The notes under the pieces: generated by a model | What the model was told of the DNA's origin: nothing | Databases searched by the model: none | Seen by the model: only the letters and a program-made list of their open reading frames with translations | Shown here: positions 1 to 8,877 of the stretch, one piece after another | Layout: every line of letters starts with the position of its first letter | Position numbering within the stretch: the stretch's first letter is position 1 | Program-made: the position numbers and the translations under genes | Assembly (NCBI GenBank): GCA_963788585.1 | Contig: CAWBHA010000004.1 | Span: 310,001-374,000, forward strand | Length of the DNA: 64,000 nt | Reading direction: 5' to 3' | DNA from: Bog-473 sp963788585 | GTDB taxonomy: Bacteria > Actinomycetota > Acidimicrobiia > Acidimicrobiales > RAAP-2

Positions 1-1961
1 CCGACGTGCCCGCGTTCGCGACGTACAGGCTCCCCGCGGCGTCGTCGACGGCGAGGCTCACGGGGTCTCCGCCGACGGCCACCGTGCTCGGCGTGGCCGA
101 GCAGCCGCTCGTGACGCTCGCGTTGCAGTTCGCAGCGCTGAAGTACTCGATCCGGTTGTTTGCGCCGTCCGACAAGTAGACGGTGCCGTTGGCCGCGTCC
201 ACGGCCAGTGACGTGGGTGTCGTCGACGACGGCAGAGTCACGCTGGCCACGAACGCGTTCGTGCTGGCGTTGTACACGGCCAACGTGCCGTTGGAGTTGC
301 CCACATAGAGCGTCGAGCCGTTCACGGCGAGCGCGGTGGGGCCCGAGAGGTGTCCCAACGAGGAGATCTGGGTCGGTGACGTGCAGCCGCTGGTCGTCGT
401 CTGGTTGCACGTGCCGGTCGCGAAGGTCGTCAACGAGCTGGAGCTGTCGTTCGCCACGAAGACCTTTCCGAGCGAGGACGCGAGCGCGACGGCGTCCGGC
501 GCCTGGCCCGTGGTGACCGTCCCGGCGTTCGCGAAGCCCGAGGGGTTGCCAGTGGTGCCCTCGCTGTCCACGCTCAGGCTGTTGCCCGACTTGTCGGCCA
601 CGTACAGCGTGCCGGTGGAGGAGTCGGCGACCTGGGCGACGGGGTTCGATCCGGTTGGCGCCGCCACGACGCCGTTGACATTGCAGCCCTCGGAGCCCTC
701 GTCGCCGGAGGCCACGAAGACTGACTGCCCGTCGACCGCGGCCGCCTGGAAGAGCGTGTTCTCGGAGTTCTGGAACGTCTGCCCGACGTAGGCCTCGCAC
801 CCGTTCGTCCAACTCGCGCTCACGATCTTGGCCGTGTCTTGGCTGACGATCTTGCTCATGACGTCGTAGAGATCGTCCGACGGGCCGCCCTCGTAGACCT
901 CGATGTTCGTCTTCGGCGCGAGCGAGAGCACCGTCTCGATGTCCAGTTCCGCCTCGACCGTGGCGCCGCCGGTCGCGCCCCCGCCGTCCATGTCGACGGC
1001 CGAGATCTGGGACCCTCCCAGTTTGATGCCGTAGCACGCGGCGAAGATGTCGATGTCGGTGGTGCTGTACCCGGCGCCGGACAACTCGGCCAGTGCGACC
1101 GTCGCACCGGACCCGTAGTGGGCGTTCGAATAGAGCGGGTCGAAGGAGTACGCCTGCCCCAGATCGGGCGCATCCAGTGCACCGTAGGTGGACTCGACGT
1201 CACCGATGTCCGTCGTGCACGTCCCCGCCTGCGGCGTCGGTTGGCCGGAAGCCAGCGCCGGCGTTCCGGCCAGCGCACCGGCCACCGCGCCAGCCGGCTT
1301 GCCAGCTTGCGGTCCCGCGGCGTTCGCCTCCGGGAGACGCGTGGTCGGCTGCGGCGGGCTGAGCGTGTCCAGGCCGAGGACACCCTCGATCTGCGGGGCC
1401 ACGGACACGGGCACCTCGGGCGCGGCGCGGTTGTCGTACCCGGTCTTGCCCGACGAGAGCCGGTAGCGGTCGATCGGCGTCGAGAAGGCCGATTGCACCA
1501 GGGCCACGGTCCCCGAGACGGGGATCGAGAGCCCGGTGCTCGACGGCGTGCCCACGGTGAGGCCCTCGTTTTGCAGTGCCGCGACGACTTGCGTGATCGT
1601 CCCGGACGTCGGTCCGAAGCGTTGGGCGAATATCGTGGGCGTCAGGAAGTGGTGGTAGTCCGGCGAGCCCGGATCGGAGACCGCCTGCGCCTCGGCGGCC
1701 AACGCGGTCGGGTCGCGCTGGCTGCAGCGTCACCTCGAGCGGCAACACGGTGCTCGACGGCGCGGGCCCGAGCAAGGTGGCACCCGGAGGTACCTGTCCT
1801 TGGTGTCCGTGCACCGCCTCGCGCTGTGGTCCCGCGCCCTCTGCGACACCGGGACGGACGACGCCGAACAGCATCGTCGCCACGACGGCGAAGGGCGCGG
1901 CGAGCAGGACCAAGGCCAGTACGCGCCGCGCCGTGTTGCCCCCTCGATCCAACCCGTTCAT
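1..1961 (-). CDS. Secreted sedolisin-family (S53) protease with inserted beta-propeller, partial at left edge, apparent frameshift
   Basis: Reading leftward, the ATG at 1961 follows a GGGAG site and opens an N-terminal signal region (NGLDRGGNTARRVLALVLLA). A prodomain follows (LGPAPSSTVLPLEVTLQP), as in kumamolisin-type proteases. Near 1717-1727 the frame must shift by one base; the prodomain then resumes (PDYHHFLTPTIFAQRFGP). The S53 Glu-x3-Asp dyad is visible as EAELDIE near 930-950, and the oxyanion Asp lies in SGDEGSEGC near 690. From there to the window edge the sequence is blades such as TLYVADKSGN, KVFVANDSS and TLYVGNSNG, an NHL/YVTN-like propeller placed before the catalytic Ser, which must lie outside the window. 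S53 enzymes are acid endopeptidases activated by prodomain removal. The shift could be a sequencing error or a true lesion. Confidence 0.8.
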
Positions 1962-1981
1962 CGCTCCCGACACCCGCCCCC

Positions 1982-2428
1982 TCACCAAAGGAAGTTATCG
2001 GCCGTTCGAGGGGCCGCTTGACCACGGGGTGCACCCGTTCTGCCACCTGACTCCTCCGGTCGCGCAACGGACGCACACAACGCCCCGACCTCGTCTCGGG
2101 CAGGTGCCGGGGCCGGTCCCGGGGAGGCGCCCGTTCGGGACAGCGCCGACGGGCCGCTCGCCCCCGACCAGCGGATTCTGGCCCGTTCGTCGCCTCTGTC
2201 ACCCCCGATGCGGGATCGGGGCGCCCCGGCACGGCCGGTCAGCCCAACGCGCGCTGGACGCCGCGGGACAACGTCGGGGCGACGCCGGCCGGCCGAGGCG
2301 GCGCGCCCGGGCTGCCGCGACCGGTGCGCCGCGTCCTCCGTCCCGGTTCCCAGCTCGGCGAGCATTCCGCGACCGGTCTCGGTGTATACCTGTCCTTCGC
2401 GGCGCACCCACCGTCGCAGTCGTTTCAT
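1982..2428 (-). CDS. Possible small basic protein of unknown function
   Basis: A 148-codon ORF fills the gap between the protease start and the sulfatase. Its ATG at 2428 has a GAGGAT site 8-12 bases upstream. The first 30 residues (MKRLRRWVRREGQVYTETGR) look protein-like, but the remainder is Arg/Pro/Ala-rich, as expected of chance ORFs in high-GC DNA. I recognise no domain. It ends 20 bases before the protease start, so the two could be co-transcribed. The region may equally be a non-coding divergent promoter. Confidence 0.25.
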   Translation of the reverse strand: MKRLRRWVRREGQVYTETGRGMLAELGTGTEDAAHRSRQPGRAASAGRRRPDVVPRRPARVGLTGRAGAPRSRIGGDRGDERARIRWSGASGPSALSRTGASPGPAPAPARDEVGALCASVARPEESGGRTGAPRGQAAPRTADNFLW

Positions 2429-2475
2429 GCGATGATCCTCGGCGTCCACCACCACGACACGGAAAGGGTCATCGC

Positions 2476-3942
2476 GTGCCGAACAGCGCCCCGAACATCT
2501 TGCTCGTGATGTCGGATCAGCACCGTGCCGACATGATGGGGTGTGCCGGGGACGCGTCCGTCCAGACGCCGTCGCTCGACCGCCTCGCGAGCGAGGGCGT
2601 CCGCTTTTCGCGCGTCTCGTGCCAGGGACCACTGTGCATGCCCTCGCGGGCGTCCTTCATGACGGAGCGTTACGTCCGCGACCACGGCGTCTTCACCAAC
2701 TGGGAGGAGATCGGGCCGAGCGACCCCACCTACGTGCGGGCGCTCCGCGAGGCGGGCTACCGGACGTCACTCCTCGGGAAGGCGCATCTCTACCGGGACG
2801 AGAAGGTGACGGTCTCGCACATGGACGAGATGGCCGGCCGCCTCGAGGCGCTCGGCTTCGCCGAGGTCTTCGAGACGGGCGACAAGTTCATCCCCAAGAT
2901 CCCGACGCGCTATACGGACTACCTGCAAGCCGAGGGCCTTTTGGATGTCTACAAGAAGCACATCGCGGACCGCAGCTACCAGGGCGAGAACGAGGATGGG
3001 CGGAACGCGACGAAGTGTCTCCCCATGTGGGACTCGACGGCCATGCCCCTCCCGCTGCACGCGTACGTCGACACGTGGCACGGGCTGGAGGCGGTGCGCT
3101 GGATCGAGAACTACGAGAGTGCCGACCCCTTCTTCCTTTTCGTCGGCTTTCCCGGTCCGCACGATCCCTGGGACGCCCCCGAGGAGGCAAGGGAGCGCTA
3201 CCGCGGCGTCGACATCTCGATGCCGACATCGACCCGGCGACCCGACACGGAGGGGACGGGGCGCTACGGCGCGCTGCTCGCTGCCTTCCTGGGTCTCTCC
3301 GACTCCGAGTCCATGAGCGACGACGCCATCCGCGGGATGCGCCGCTCCTACGCCGCCGACATCTCGGTGATCGACCACGCGGTGGGCTTGATGGTCGAGG
3401 CGCTGGAGCGGAAGGGCGTCCTCGACCGCACCTGGATCGTCTATACGAGCGACCACGGCGAAATGGGAGGGAACCACGGCCTCATGTCCAAGTGCGTGCT
3501 GTACGAGCCGGCGGTGCACGTGCCGCTCATCGTCCGCCCTCCGGCGACTGCGACAGGGGTGGTCGTCGACGCACTGGTGGAGCAACTCGACGTGCCCGCG
3601 ACACTCCGTGAGATCGCGGGCGCACCACACGTCGAAGGCAGCGAGGGCCGTTCGCTCCTCGGCATGGTGTGCGACGGCAGTCCGGGGACGCGCGACGTGG
3701 CGGTCAGCGAGAACTGGGGCTTCGCGGTCTTCGAGACGGATCGGCACAAGCTCGTCGTCGACGAGGACGCGTGCGTGCCCTGTCAGCTCTTCGACCTGGC
3801 CGAAGACCCCTGGGAGGACGTGAACCTCCTGCCGGATGCCCAGGCCGCTTCGGTCGTCGAGGAGCTCATGGAGACGCATGTCCGCCCGTTCTTCCGCACG
3901 CCGCCGGCGCGGCCGCACCCGAGCCTGTTCACGGGTCGCTAG
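2476..3942 (+). CDS. Sulfatase (type I, Cys-type formylglycine)
   Basis: A 488-aa sulfatase of the alkaline-phosphatase superfamily that hydrolyses sulfate esters. The metal-binding N-terminus (NILLVMSDQHRADMMGC) and the activation motif C-M-P-S-R in LCMPSRASFMTER are clear; the Cys is normally oxidised to formylglycine by a maturase, which is not in this window. The second metal motif TSDHGEMGGNHG appears near residue 325. No signal peptide, so probably cytoplasmic. The frame stays open far upstream, but similarity begins here: the GTG follows a GGAAAGGG site. The closest subfamily by eye is choline-sulfatase/arylsulfatase A-like; the substrate cannot be named. Confidence 0.9.
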   Translation: MPNSAPNILLVMSDQHRADMMGCAGDASVQTPSLDRLASEGVRFSRVSCQGPLCMPSRASFMTERYVRDHGVFTNWEEIGPSDPTYVRALREAGYRTSLLGKAHLYRDEKVTVSHMDEMAGRLEALGFAEVFETGDKFIPKIPTRYTDYLQAEGLLDVYKKHIADRSYQGENEDGRNATKCLPMWDSTAMPLPLHAYVDTWHGLEAVRWIENYESADPFFLFVGFPGPHDPWDAPEEARERYRGVDISMPTSTRRPDTEGTGRYGALLAAFLGLSDSESMSDDAIRGMRRSYAADISVIDHAVGLMVEALERKGVLDRTWIVYTSDHGEMGGNHGLMSKCVLYEPAVHVPLIVRPPATATGVVVDALVEQLDVPATLREIAGAPHVEGSEGRSLLGMVCDGSPGTRDVAVSENWGFAVFETDRHKLVVDEDACVPCQLFDLAEDPWEDVNLLPDAQAASVVEELMETHVRPFFRTPPARPHPSLFTGR

Positions 3943-4007
3943 TCGGAGTCGCGGCGCCGGGAGCGGCGCACGACCTCCCCGCGTACGCCGCGTCGCCGCG
4001 TTCCCAC

Positions 4008-5297
4008 CTATCCCAGGCCGAGCGGGTCCCCCACGAGCACCTGACCCTCGTCCCCACCGCGGGCACGCCGCACGGCCTCACCCAGAGACGCACGCTGGAC
4101 GTCGATGGACCCGATGCGGTCGGGCCCCACCAGCTCGGCGAGATCGTTGAAGACGGACGTGAGCTTGCGCGAGATCTGTGGCGCGTTCGACCCGTAGAAG
4201 GCGATCTCGGTGAAGGCCAAGCCGACCACGCGGTCCCAGCCGGAAACGGGCACGACCAGGCGGACGACGTCCGAAGCGTCGACGTAGCAACCGGAGGGAT
4301 CGGGGCGCGCGACCACGGCGCGCACCAGCGCATGGAGCCGATCCAGCGCCTGCACCGCCGTGGTCGGGTCGTTGACGGCGGGCGACAGCGCGCGGATCGC
4401 GATGTCCACCAGCTGGCGGATCCCGTAGCAGGGGTCCTGGTACAGGGTCCGCACGGCGGAGCAATTGAACGTAGTGAGGACTTCTCGGCCCTCCAGTGCC
4501 GAGCCGCCGTGCACGCGCACCAACTCTGACCCGCTGGTCACGAATGTGCCCACCGGCACCGAGCACTCGAGGACGCATCGGTGCTGGGTTGCCAGCTCGA
4601 CCAGTCGGTAGGCATCGATGCCATCCACGACAGCATCGCGGCGGTCGAACGCGATGCTCGCCGTCGGGCTCTGCCGCTCCGGCATCGTCACCTCTCGGTA
4701 CACGTCCAGGGGAGCGAACAGCACGTCCATGGCGTGTGAGGTCTCGACGAAGACCGCTTCGATCACGTAGCTCACGCGCATCGAGCGCACCGTGGAGTGG
4801 ACGAAGAAGACGAACACGAGGACCGAAGCCATCACCAACAGGTAGGCCACGGCGACCGCCCCTTGCGGAACCGTGTGCGCCCGGGTGGTCGACCCGACGC
4901 GGGCCAACAGGGCGAGGGCATAGACGAAGGTGGCAATGAACGTCGACAGGGCCAGCTTGGTGACCGGCTTGCGCACGAAGGTCCGGAGCACCCGTGGCGA
5001 GTACTGCGTGCTCGCCATCTGCAGGGCGACGAGCGTGATGGAGAAGACCACGCCGGTGAAGGTCAGCAGCGCCGCCGCGATAGTCGCCAGGAGGGTGCGG
5101 GCGTCGTCGAGGTCGGTCGGGAACACACCCTGGTGCAGGCTGAAGTTGTGCAGGTAACGCGCCGCCAGGTCCCCCGCCGCCCAAGCCACCAAGGCGGCGA
5201 CGGCCGGCCAGAGCCACAGCGACTCGCGGCGCCATTCCCGCAGGTGAGCCCGGCGCGACCCGCCCGGCATCGGCACCAGGGCACGACCCGTCGTCAC
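4008..5297 (-). CDS. DUF2254 family membrane protein
   Basis: A 429-aa integral membrane protein. Four hydrophobic segments occupy roughly the first 170 residues (WLWPAVAALVAWAAGDLAAR; TIAAALLTFTGVVFSITLVA; ALSTFIATFVYALALLA; VAYLLVMASVLVFVFFVHS), followed by a soluble domain. The segment LQMASTQYSPRVLRTF is the hallmark of DUF2254, whose function is unknown. Its GTG start overlaps the TGA of the upstream antiporter gene (GTGA), so the two are probably translated together. A role linked to ion balance is inferred only from this pairing. Confidence 0.88.
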   Translation of the reverse strand: MTTGRALVPMPGGSRRAHLREWRRESLWLWPAVAALVAWAAGDLAARYLHNFSLHQGVFPTDLDDARTLLATIAAALLTFTGVVFSITLVALQMASTQYSPRVLRTFVRKPVTKLALSTFIATFVYALALLARVGSTTRAHTVPQGAVAVAYLLVMASVLVFVFFVHSTVRSMRVSYVIEAVFVETSHAMDVLFAPLDVYREVTMPERQSPTASIAFDRRDAVVDGIDAYRLVELATQHRCVLECSVPVGTFVTSGSELVRVHGGSALEGREVLTTFNCSAVRTLYQDPCYGIRQLVDIAIRALSPAVNDPTTAVQALDRLHALVRAVVARPDPSGCYVDASDVVRLVVPVSGWDRVVGLAFTEIAFYGSNAPQISRKLTSVFNDLAELVGPDRIGSIDVQRASLGEAVRRARGGDEGQVLVGDPLGLG

Positions 5298-6517
5298 GGG
5301 TCGGCTTCCTCGGAATGCTCCTCACTCCGGTCCGGCGAGTCCGCGGCGCCCCCTCCCCCGCCGAGCCAGTTCAGCCCGATGAGCGGATAGACGAGCACGG
5401 ACAGCATCCCGGCGGCGACCAGCGCGGCCGCGTTCTGTGGCTTCATGCGGTGCTCCTGGACGCCGAGCGTCGTGATCACCACGATGATCGGCAAGCCCGT
5501 CGCCGAGAAGACGGCCAGCGCCCGCGCCTCGAGGCGGGATATCACGCTGCGGAAGAAGACCCACGTCGGCACCGCCCGGGTCACGAGGAAGAGCACCGTG
5601 AACATCGGCACGAGGATCAGGACGTGCGGCCGATGCACGAGCGCCCCCAGGTCGAAGTTGATGCCGCTCTCGATGAAGAAGATGGGGACGAGAAATCCGA
5701 ACCCGATGGCCTCGAGCTTGCTCTCGATGGGCGCGCTGTCCTCCCCCTTGATCAGGAGGCGGACGACGACTCCGGCGGCGAAGGCCCCGAGCAGGACGTC
5801 GAGACTGAGCTTGGTCGCCAGGTAGACCAGGAGCATCACCAGCAGGACGCAGATGCGCACGGGAAGTTGCGACGTCGAATGCAGATGCCGGCGCATCAGG
5901 GCGATGAACGGCCGCGGACGGACCTCCGTGGCCAGCAGGGCTGCGACCACGGCAACGGTCACGAAGAGCACGAGCAGCACGAACGTCACCCGTGCGTCGC
6001 GGTTGGTGAGCAGCACCGCCACCGCCACGATGGGCCCGAACTCGCCGATGGCGCCCACCGACAGCATCGAAGGCCCGATCCTGGTGTGGAGCACGCCTGA
6101 ATCCCGGAGGATCGGCAAAAGCGTGCCGAGTGCGGTCGTGGTCAGGCAGAGCGCCACCACGACGGAGTCGAGCACCAGCCCGGTTCCGTGCAGGACCGCG
6201 CCCACGCCCAGTGCGATGAGCACCGAGGCTCCCCACGATCCGGCCGCTCGCCCGAGGTGTCCCTGTCGCATCACCCCGAGGTCGAGCTCCGTGCCGGCGA
6301 GGAACATGAGGAACGTGAGGCCGAAGTCGGACAGCGCCGAGACGATGGTGTTTTGGTGCACGAGGTTGAGGACGAAGGGGCCGAGGGCGATCCCGAGCAG
6401 GATCTGGATCACGACCTCGGGCACGGGCAGGAACCGGCGGCTCTCTTCCGCGAGAAGGGGCGCGACGACAGCGGCGAGAGTAATAAGGACAAGCGAGGGG
6501 ATCGCGTTGCCGATCAT
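5294..6517 (-). CDS. CPA2-type cation/proton antiporter (KefB/NapA-like)
   Basis: A monovalent cation:proton antiporter of about 407 aa with roughly 12 hydrophobic segments. Family features are the N-terminal LGIALGPFVLNLVHQNTIVS, the FLMFLAGTELDL motif in the third or fourth helix, and LLGAFAAGVVVRLL in the middle. No C-terminal TrkA-N domain is present, unlike KefB/C. It uses the proton gradient to expel Na+ or K+ across the inner membrane. I start at the ATG at 6517 (MIGNAIPSLVLITLA), where the first helix begins; a GTG at 6577 would add 20 polar residues. It forms a coupled pair with the DUF2254 gene. Confidence 0.88.
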   Translation of the reverse strand: MIGNAIPSLVLITLAAVVAPLLAEESRRFLPVPEVVIQILLGIALGPFVLNLVHQNTIVSALSDFGLTFLMFLAGTELDLGVMRQGHLGRAAGSWGASVLIALGVGAVLHGTGLVLDSVVVALCLTTTALGTLLPILRDSGVLHTRIGPSMLSVGAIGEFGPIVAVAVLLTNRDARVTFVLLVLFVTVAVVAALLATEVRPRPFIALMRRHLHSTSQLPVRICVLLVMLLVYLATKLSLDVLLGAFAAGVVVRLLIKGEDSAPIESKLEAIGFGFLVPIFFIESGINFDLGALVHRPHVLILVPMFTVLFLVTRAVPTWVFFRSVISRLEARALAVFSATGLPIIVVITTLGVQEHRMKPQNAAALVAAGMLSVLVYPLIGLNWLGGGGGAADSPDRSEEHSEEADP

Positions 6518-6728
6518 GCGATGTGGTCTCGCCTCGTGACCGGCCGTCGTGGCACGCGTCGCCACCTCCCCCGCCACACGCTACGCGCGCACTCCGGCAC
6601 GTTGGTGTATTCCGGGTTGGTGGGGTTTGACGGCCTCGTCGCGGCGCGCAAGCATGGCGCCGCCACGTCGGGCCGGGGGTCGGAGTGAGAGTGCCATCAG
6701 TCGTCGTCTCTACACGGGCCAGCGCCCT

Positions 6729-7955
6729 ATGACATTCGTCAATCCATCCTGGATGCCCCACTCTGTCAGCGAGGCGGCGCGCGCCGGCGACGCCACGGCC
6801 GACGACCTGGTGTCCGGGCGAGCGTGGTCCCATCTCCTCGACTCGCTGCGCAAGGCCGCGGACGTCGTCCGGGCCGATGAGGTGGCGCGGAACCCGGTCG
6901 ACCTGGCCGCCGGATTCCGGCATCTGCTCGTCCTCCTCGTCCTGGGCGCCGATCAGGCGCTGCGCGCGGAGGCGGAGCCCGTCCTGGCCGTCAAGCAGTC
7001 CGGTGTCGACGCCGTCTACAAGTGGGGCATGGACTGCCCGGACTGCATCTACACCGGAGCACCCCTGCGGGGTGGCGAGACGTATCGACTGTGGGGACAG
7101 CGCGGCTCCGCCCGCTACGTCGGCCTGCAGTCGATGGCGGGTATGGCCTCCACCGCCAACGTCCTGCTGGACGAGCTCGACCTCGGGCCGGACGGAGAAG
7201 TCGATCTCGTGCTCTCCGAAATCGCACACGAGGGGAACTGGCTGCCCATCGCAGAGAACGCGACGACATTGGTCGTGCGGCATTTCTTCTACGACTGGGA
7301 CACGGAGGTGGCCTCGTCGCTGTCCATCGAGCGCATCGCCACCGGGGGTGAACGTTCGGCCCGCCCGCCCGAGGATCCTCGCGCCGTCGTGGCCCGGCAG
7401 CTCATCGCGCTCGGCGACTTCGTGGGGGCCAACCTGGAATTCTTTCTGCAGTTCTCCCGGCCCGACGAGCCCAACATGTTCCTGCCGCCGCTCGATGGGA
7501 CGGCCATGGGGGCCGCTGCCGAGAACCGCCCCGTCATCGGGTCCTGGGAATTGGCACCTGACGAGGCGCTCCTCCTCGAAGTCGAGCCACCCCGCGGCCT
7601 GTACTGGAGCTACTCACTCGGGAACCCGTGGTGGGAGACGATCGACTACGGGCGCCACCAGAGCAGCCTCAACGGGCACCAGGCCGTCGTCGACAGCGAC
7701 GGTGTGGTCCGTGCCGTCATCGCCCACGACGATCCGGGTGTCGCGAATTGGCTGGACACGGCCGGACACGGCGCGGGCCCCGTGATCCTGCGCTGCGTGC
7801 GGACGGAGACCGCTCCCATCCCGTCGACCCGCGTGGTGAAGGCCGCCGACCTCGTTGCCGCCCTCCCGCCCCACACCAAGCAGGTGACTCCGGAGACGCG
7901 CGCACGGAACATCGCGGCGCGGCGCCTCGCAGTCAGCAGACGATTCTGCCGATGA
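6729..7955 (+). CDS. DUF1214 domain protein
   Basis: A 408-aa protein whose C-terminal half carries the pattern typical of actinobacterial DUF1214 proteins: PRGLYWSYSLGNPWWETIDY, then HQSSLNGHQAVVDSDG and DPGVANWLDTAGH. No signal peptide or membrane segment is visible. The biochemical role of the domain is unknown; relatives often sit beside dehydrogenases or sulfotransferases, and an SDR gene follows 72 bases downstream on the same strand. The ATG at 6729 has no strong ribosome site; the next ATG is at 6751 in another frame. Confidence 0.8.
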   Translation: MTFVNPSWMPHSVSEAARAGDATADDLVSGRAWSHLLDSLRKAADVVRADEVARNPVDLAAGFRHLLVLLVLGADQALRAEAEPVLAVKQSGVDAVYKWGMDCPDCIYTGAPLRGGETYRLWGQRGSARYVGLQSMAGMASTANVLLDELDLGPDGEVDLVLSEIAHEGNWLPIAENATTLVVRHFFYDWDTEVASSLSIERIATGGERSARPPEDPRAVVARQLIALGDFVGANLEFFLQFSRPDEPNMFLPPLDGTAMGAAAENRPVIGSWELAPDEALLLEVEPPRGLYWSYSLGNPWWETIDYGRHQSSLNGHQAVVDSDGVVRAVIAHDDPGVANWLDTAGHGAGPVILRCVRTETAPIPSTRVVKAADLVAALPPHTKQVTPETRARNIAARRLAVSRRFCR

Positions 7956-8027
7956 GGCCTACGACGCTGGCGGTGACGACAACGGTCACGTGGTCACGGA
8001 CCGCGGAGAGGGGGGAGGTGGACTCTC

Positions 8028-8831
8028 GTGGATCTCGGATTCGCTGACGCGACGGCGATTGTCACCGGTGGGAGCAAGGGCATGGGGCGCGCCGTCGCCG
8101 AGGTCCTGGCCACCGACGGCGCCCGCGTGGCCGTCATGGCGCGAGGACGGGAGGCGCTCGACGACACCGTCGCTGCATTGCATGCAGCTGGCAGCCCCGA
8201 CGCCATCGGCATCAGTGTCGACATGACCGATCCGGCGTCCATCGCTGCGGGCTTTGCCGAGGTCGGCGACCGCTGGGGCTCCCTGAACGTCCTGGTACAC
8301 ACCATCGGCCCGGGGGCGGGCCGATTCGAGCAGCTCGGCGACGGCGACTGGAACACGGCGTTCGCACTCGGCACGATGTCGGCCGTCCGCTCCGTCCGCT
8401 CGGCCCTCCCCCTCTTGCGGGCCGCCGAGTGGGCGAGGATCGCCATCTTCTCGGCCCACTCCATACAGCGGCAAAGCCCGATCCTCGTGGCCTACACCGC
8501 GTCCAAGGCAGCCGTGACGAGCCTCGCAAAGAACCTGGCCAAGACGTTGGCGCCCGACGGGATCCTCGTCAACGCGGTGGCGCCCGGCTCCATCGTCACG
8601 GCCAGCTTCACCGAGAACCTGCGCGAGATCTTCGCCGCGGAGGGACTCGACCCCGCCGATCCGCATGACGTCATGGCCTGGATCGACAAGACGTTTCACC
8701 AGCCCGCCGACATCGGCCGCGCGGGGCTGCCCGACGAGGTCGCGTCGCTCACGGCCTACCTCGTGTCCCGGCGCAACGGCTACGTCACGGGCGCGTGCGT
8801 GAACGCAGACGGCGGGTCGGACTTCGTTTGA
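8028..8831 (+). CDS. Short-chain dehydrogenase/reductase (SDR)
   Basis: A classical 267-aa SDR. The Rossmann motif TGGSKGMG starts near residue 13, the catalytic Ser is in IFSAHS, and the YTASK motif supplies Tyr and Lys near residue 158. The usual NNAG is replaced by VHTIGPG. The C-terminal CVNADGGSDFV is typical of the beta-ketoacyl-ACP-reductase-like group. It catalyses NAD(P)H-dependent oxidoreduction of an unknown alcohol or ketone. The GTG start follows a GGGGAGGT stretch. It probably forms a transcription unit with the DUF1214 gene. Confidence 0.9.
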   Translation: MDLGFADATAIVTGGSKGMGRAVAEVLATDGARVAVMARGREALDDTVAALHAAGSPDAIGISVDMTDPASIAAGFAEVGDRWGSLNVLVHTIGPGAGRFEQLGDGDWNTAFALGTMSAVRSVRSALPLLRAAEWARIAIFSAHSIQRQSPILVAYTASKAAVTSLAKNLAKTLAPDGILVNAVAPGSIVTASFTENLREIFAAEGLDPADPHDVMAWIDKTFHQPADIGRAGLPDEVASLTAYLVSRRNGYVTGACVNADGGSDFV

Positions 8832-8877
8832 CGAGCGGGACGGGATCCGTCCGACGACGCTCGCCCTCCCGGCGACC

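Noticed and set aside
839..2050. Long plus-strand ORF of 403 codons
   Set aside because: Arg-rich, no domain, lies opposite the clear protease gene; a shadow.
1750..2475. 240-codon extension before the sulfatase
   Set aside because: Low-complexity residues; similarity and the ribosome site place the start at 2476.
5322..7283. 653-codon minus-strand ORF
   Set aside because: Out of frame with the antiporter and DUF1214 genes; typical high-GC shadow.
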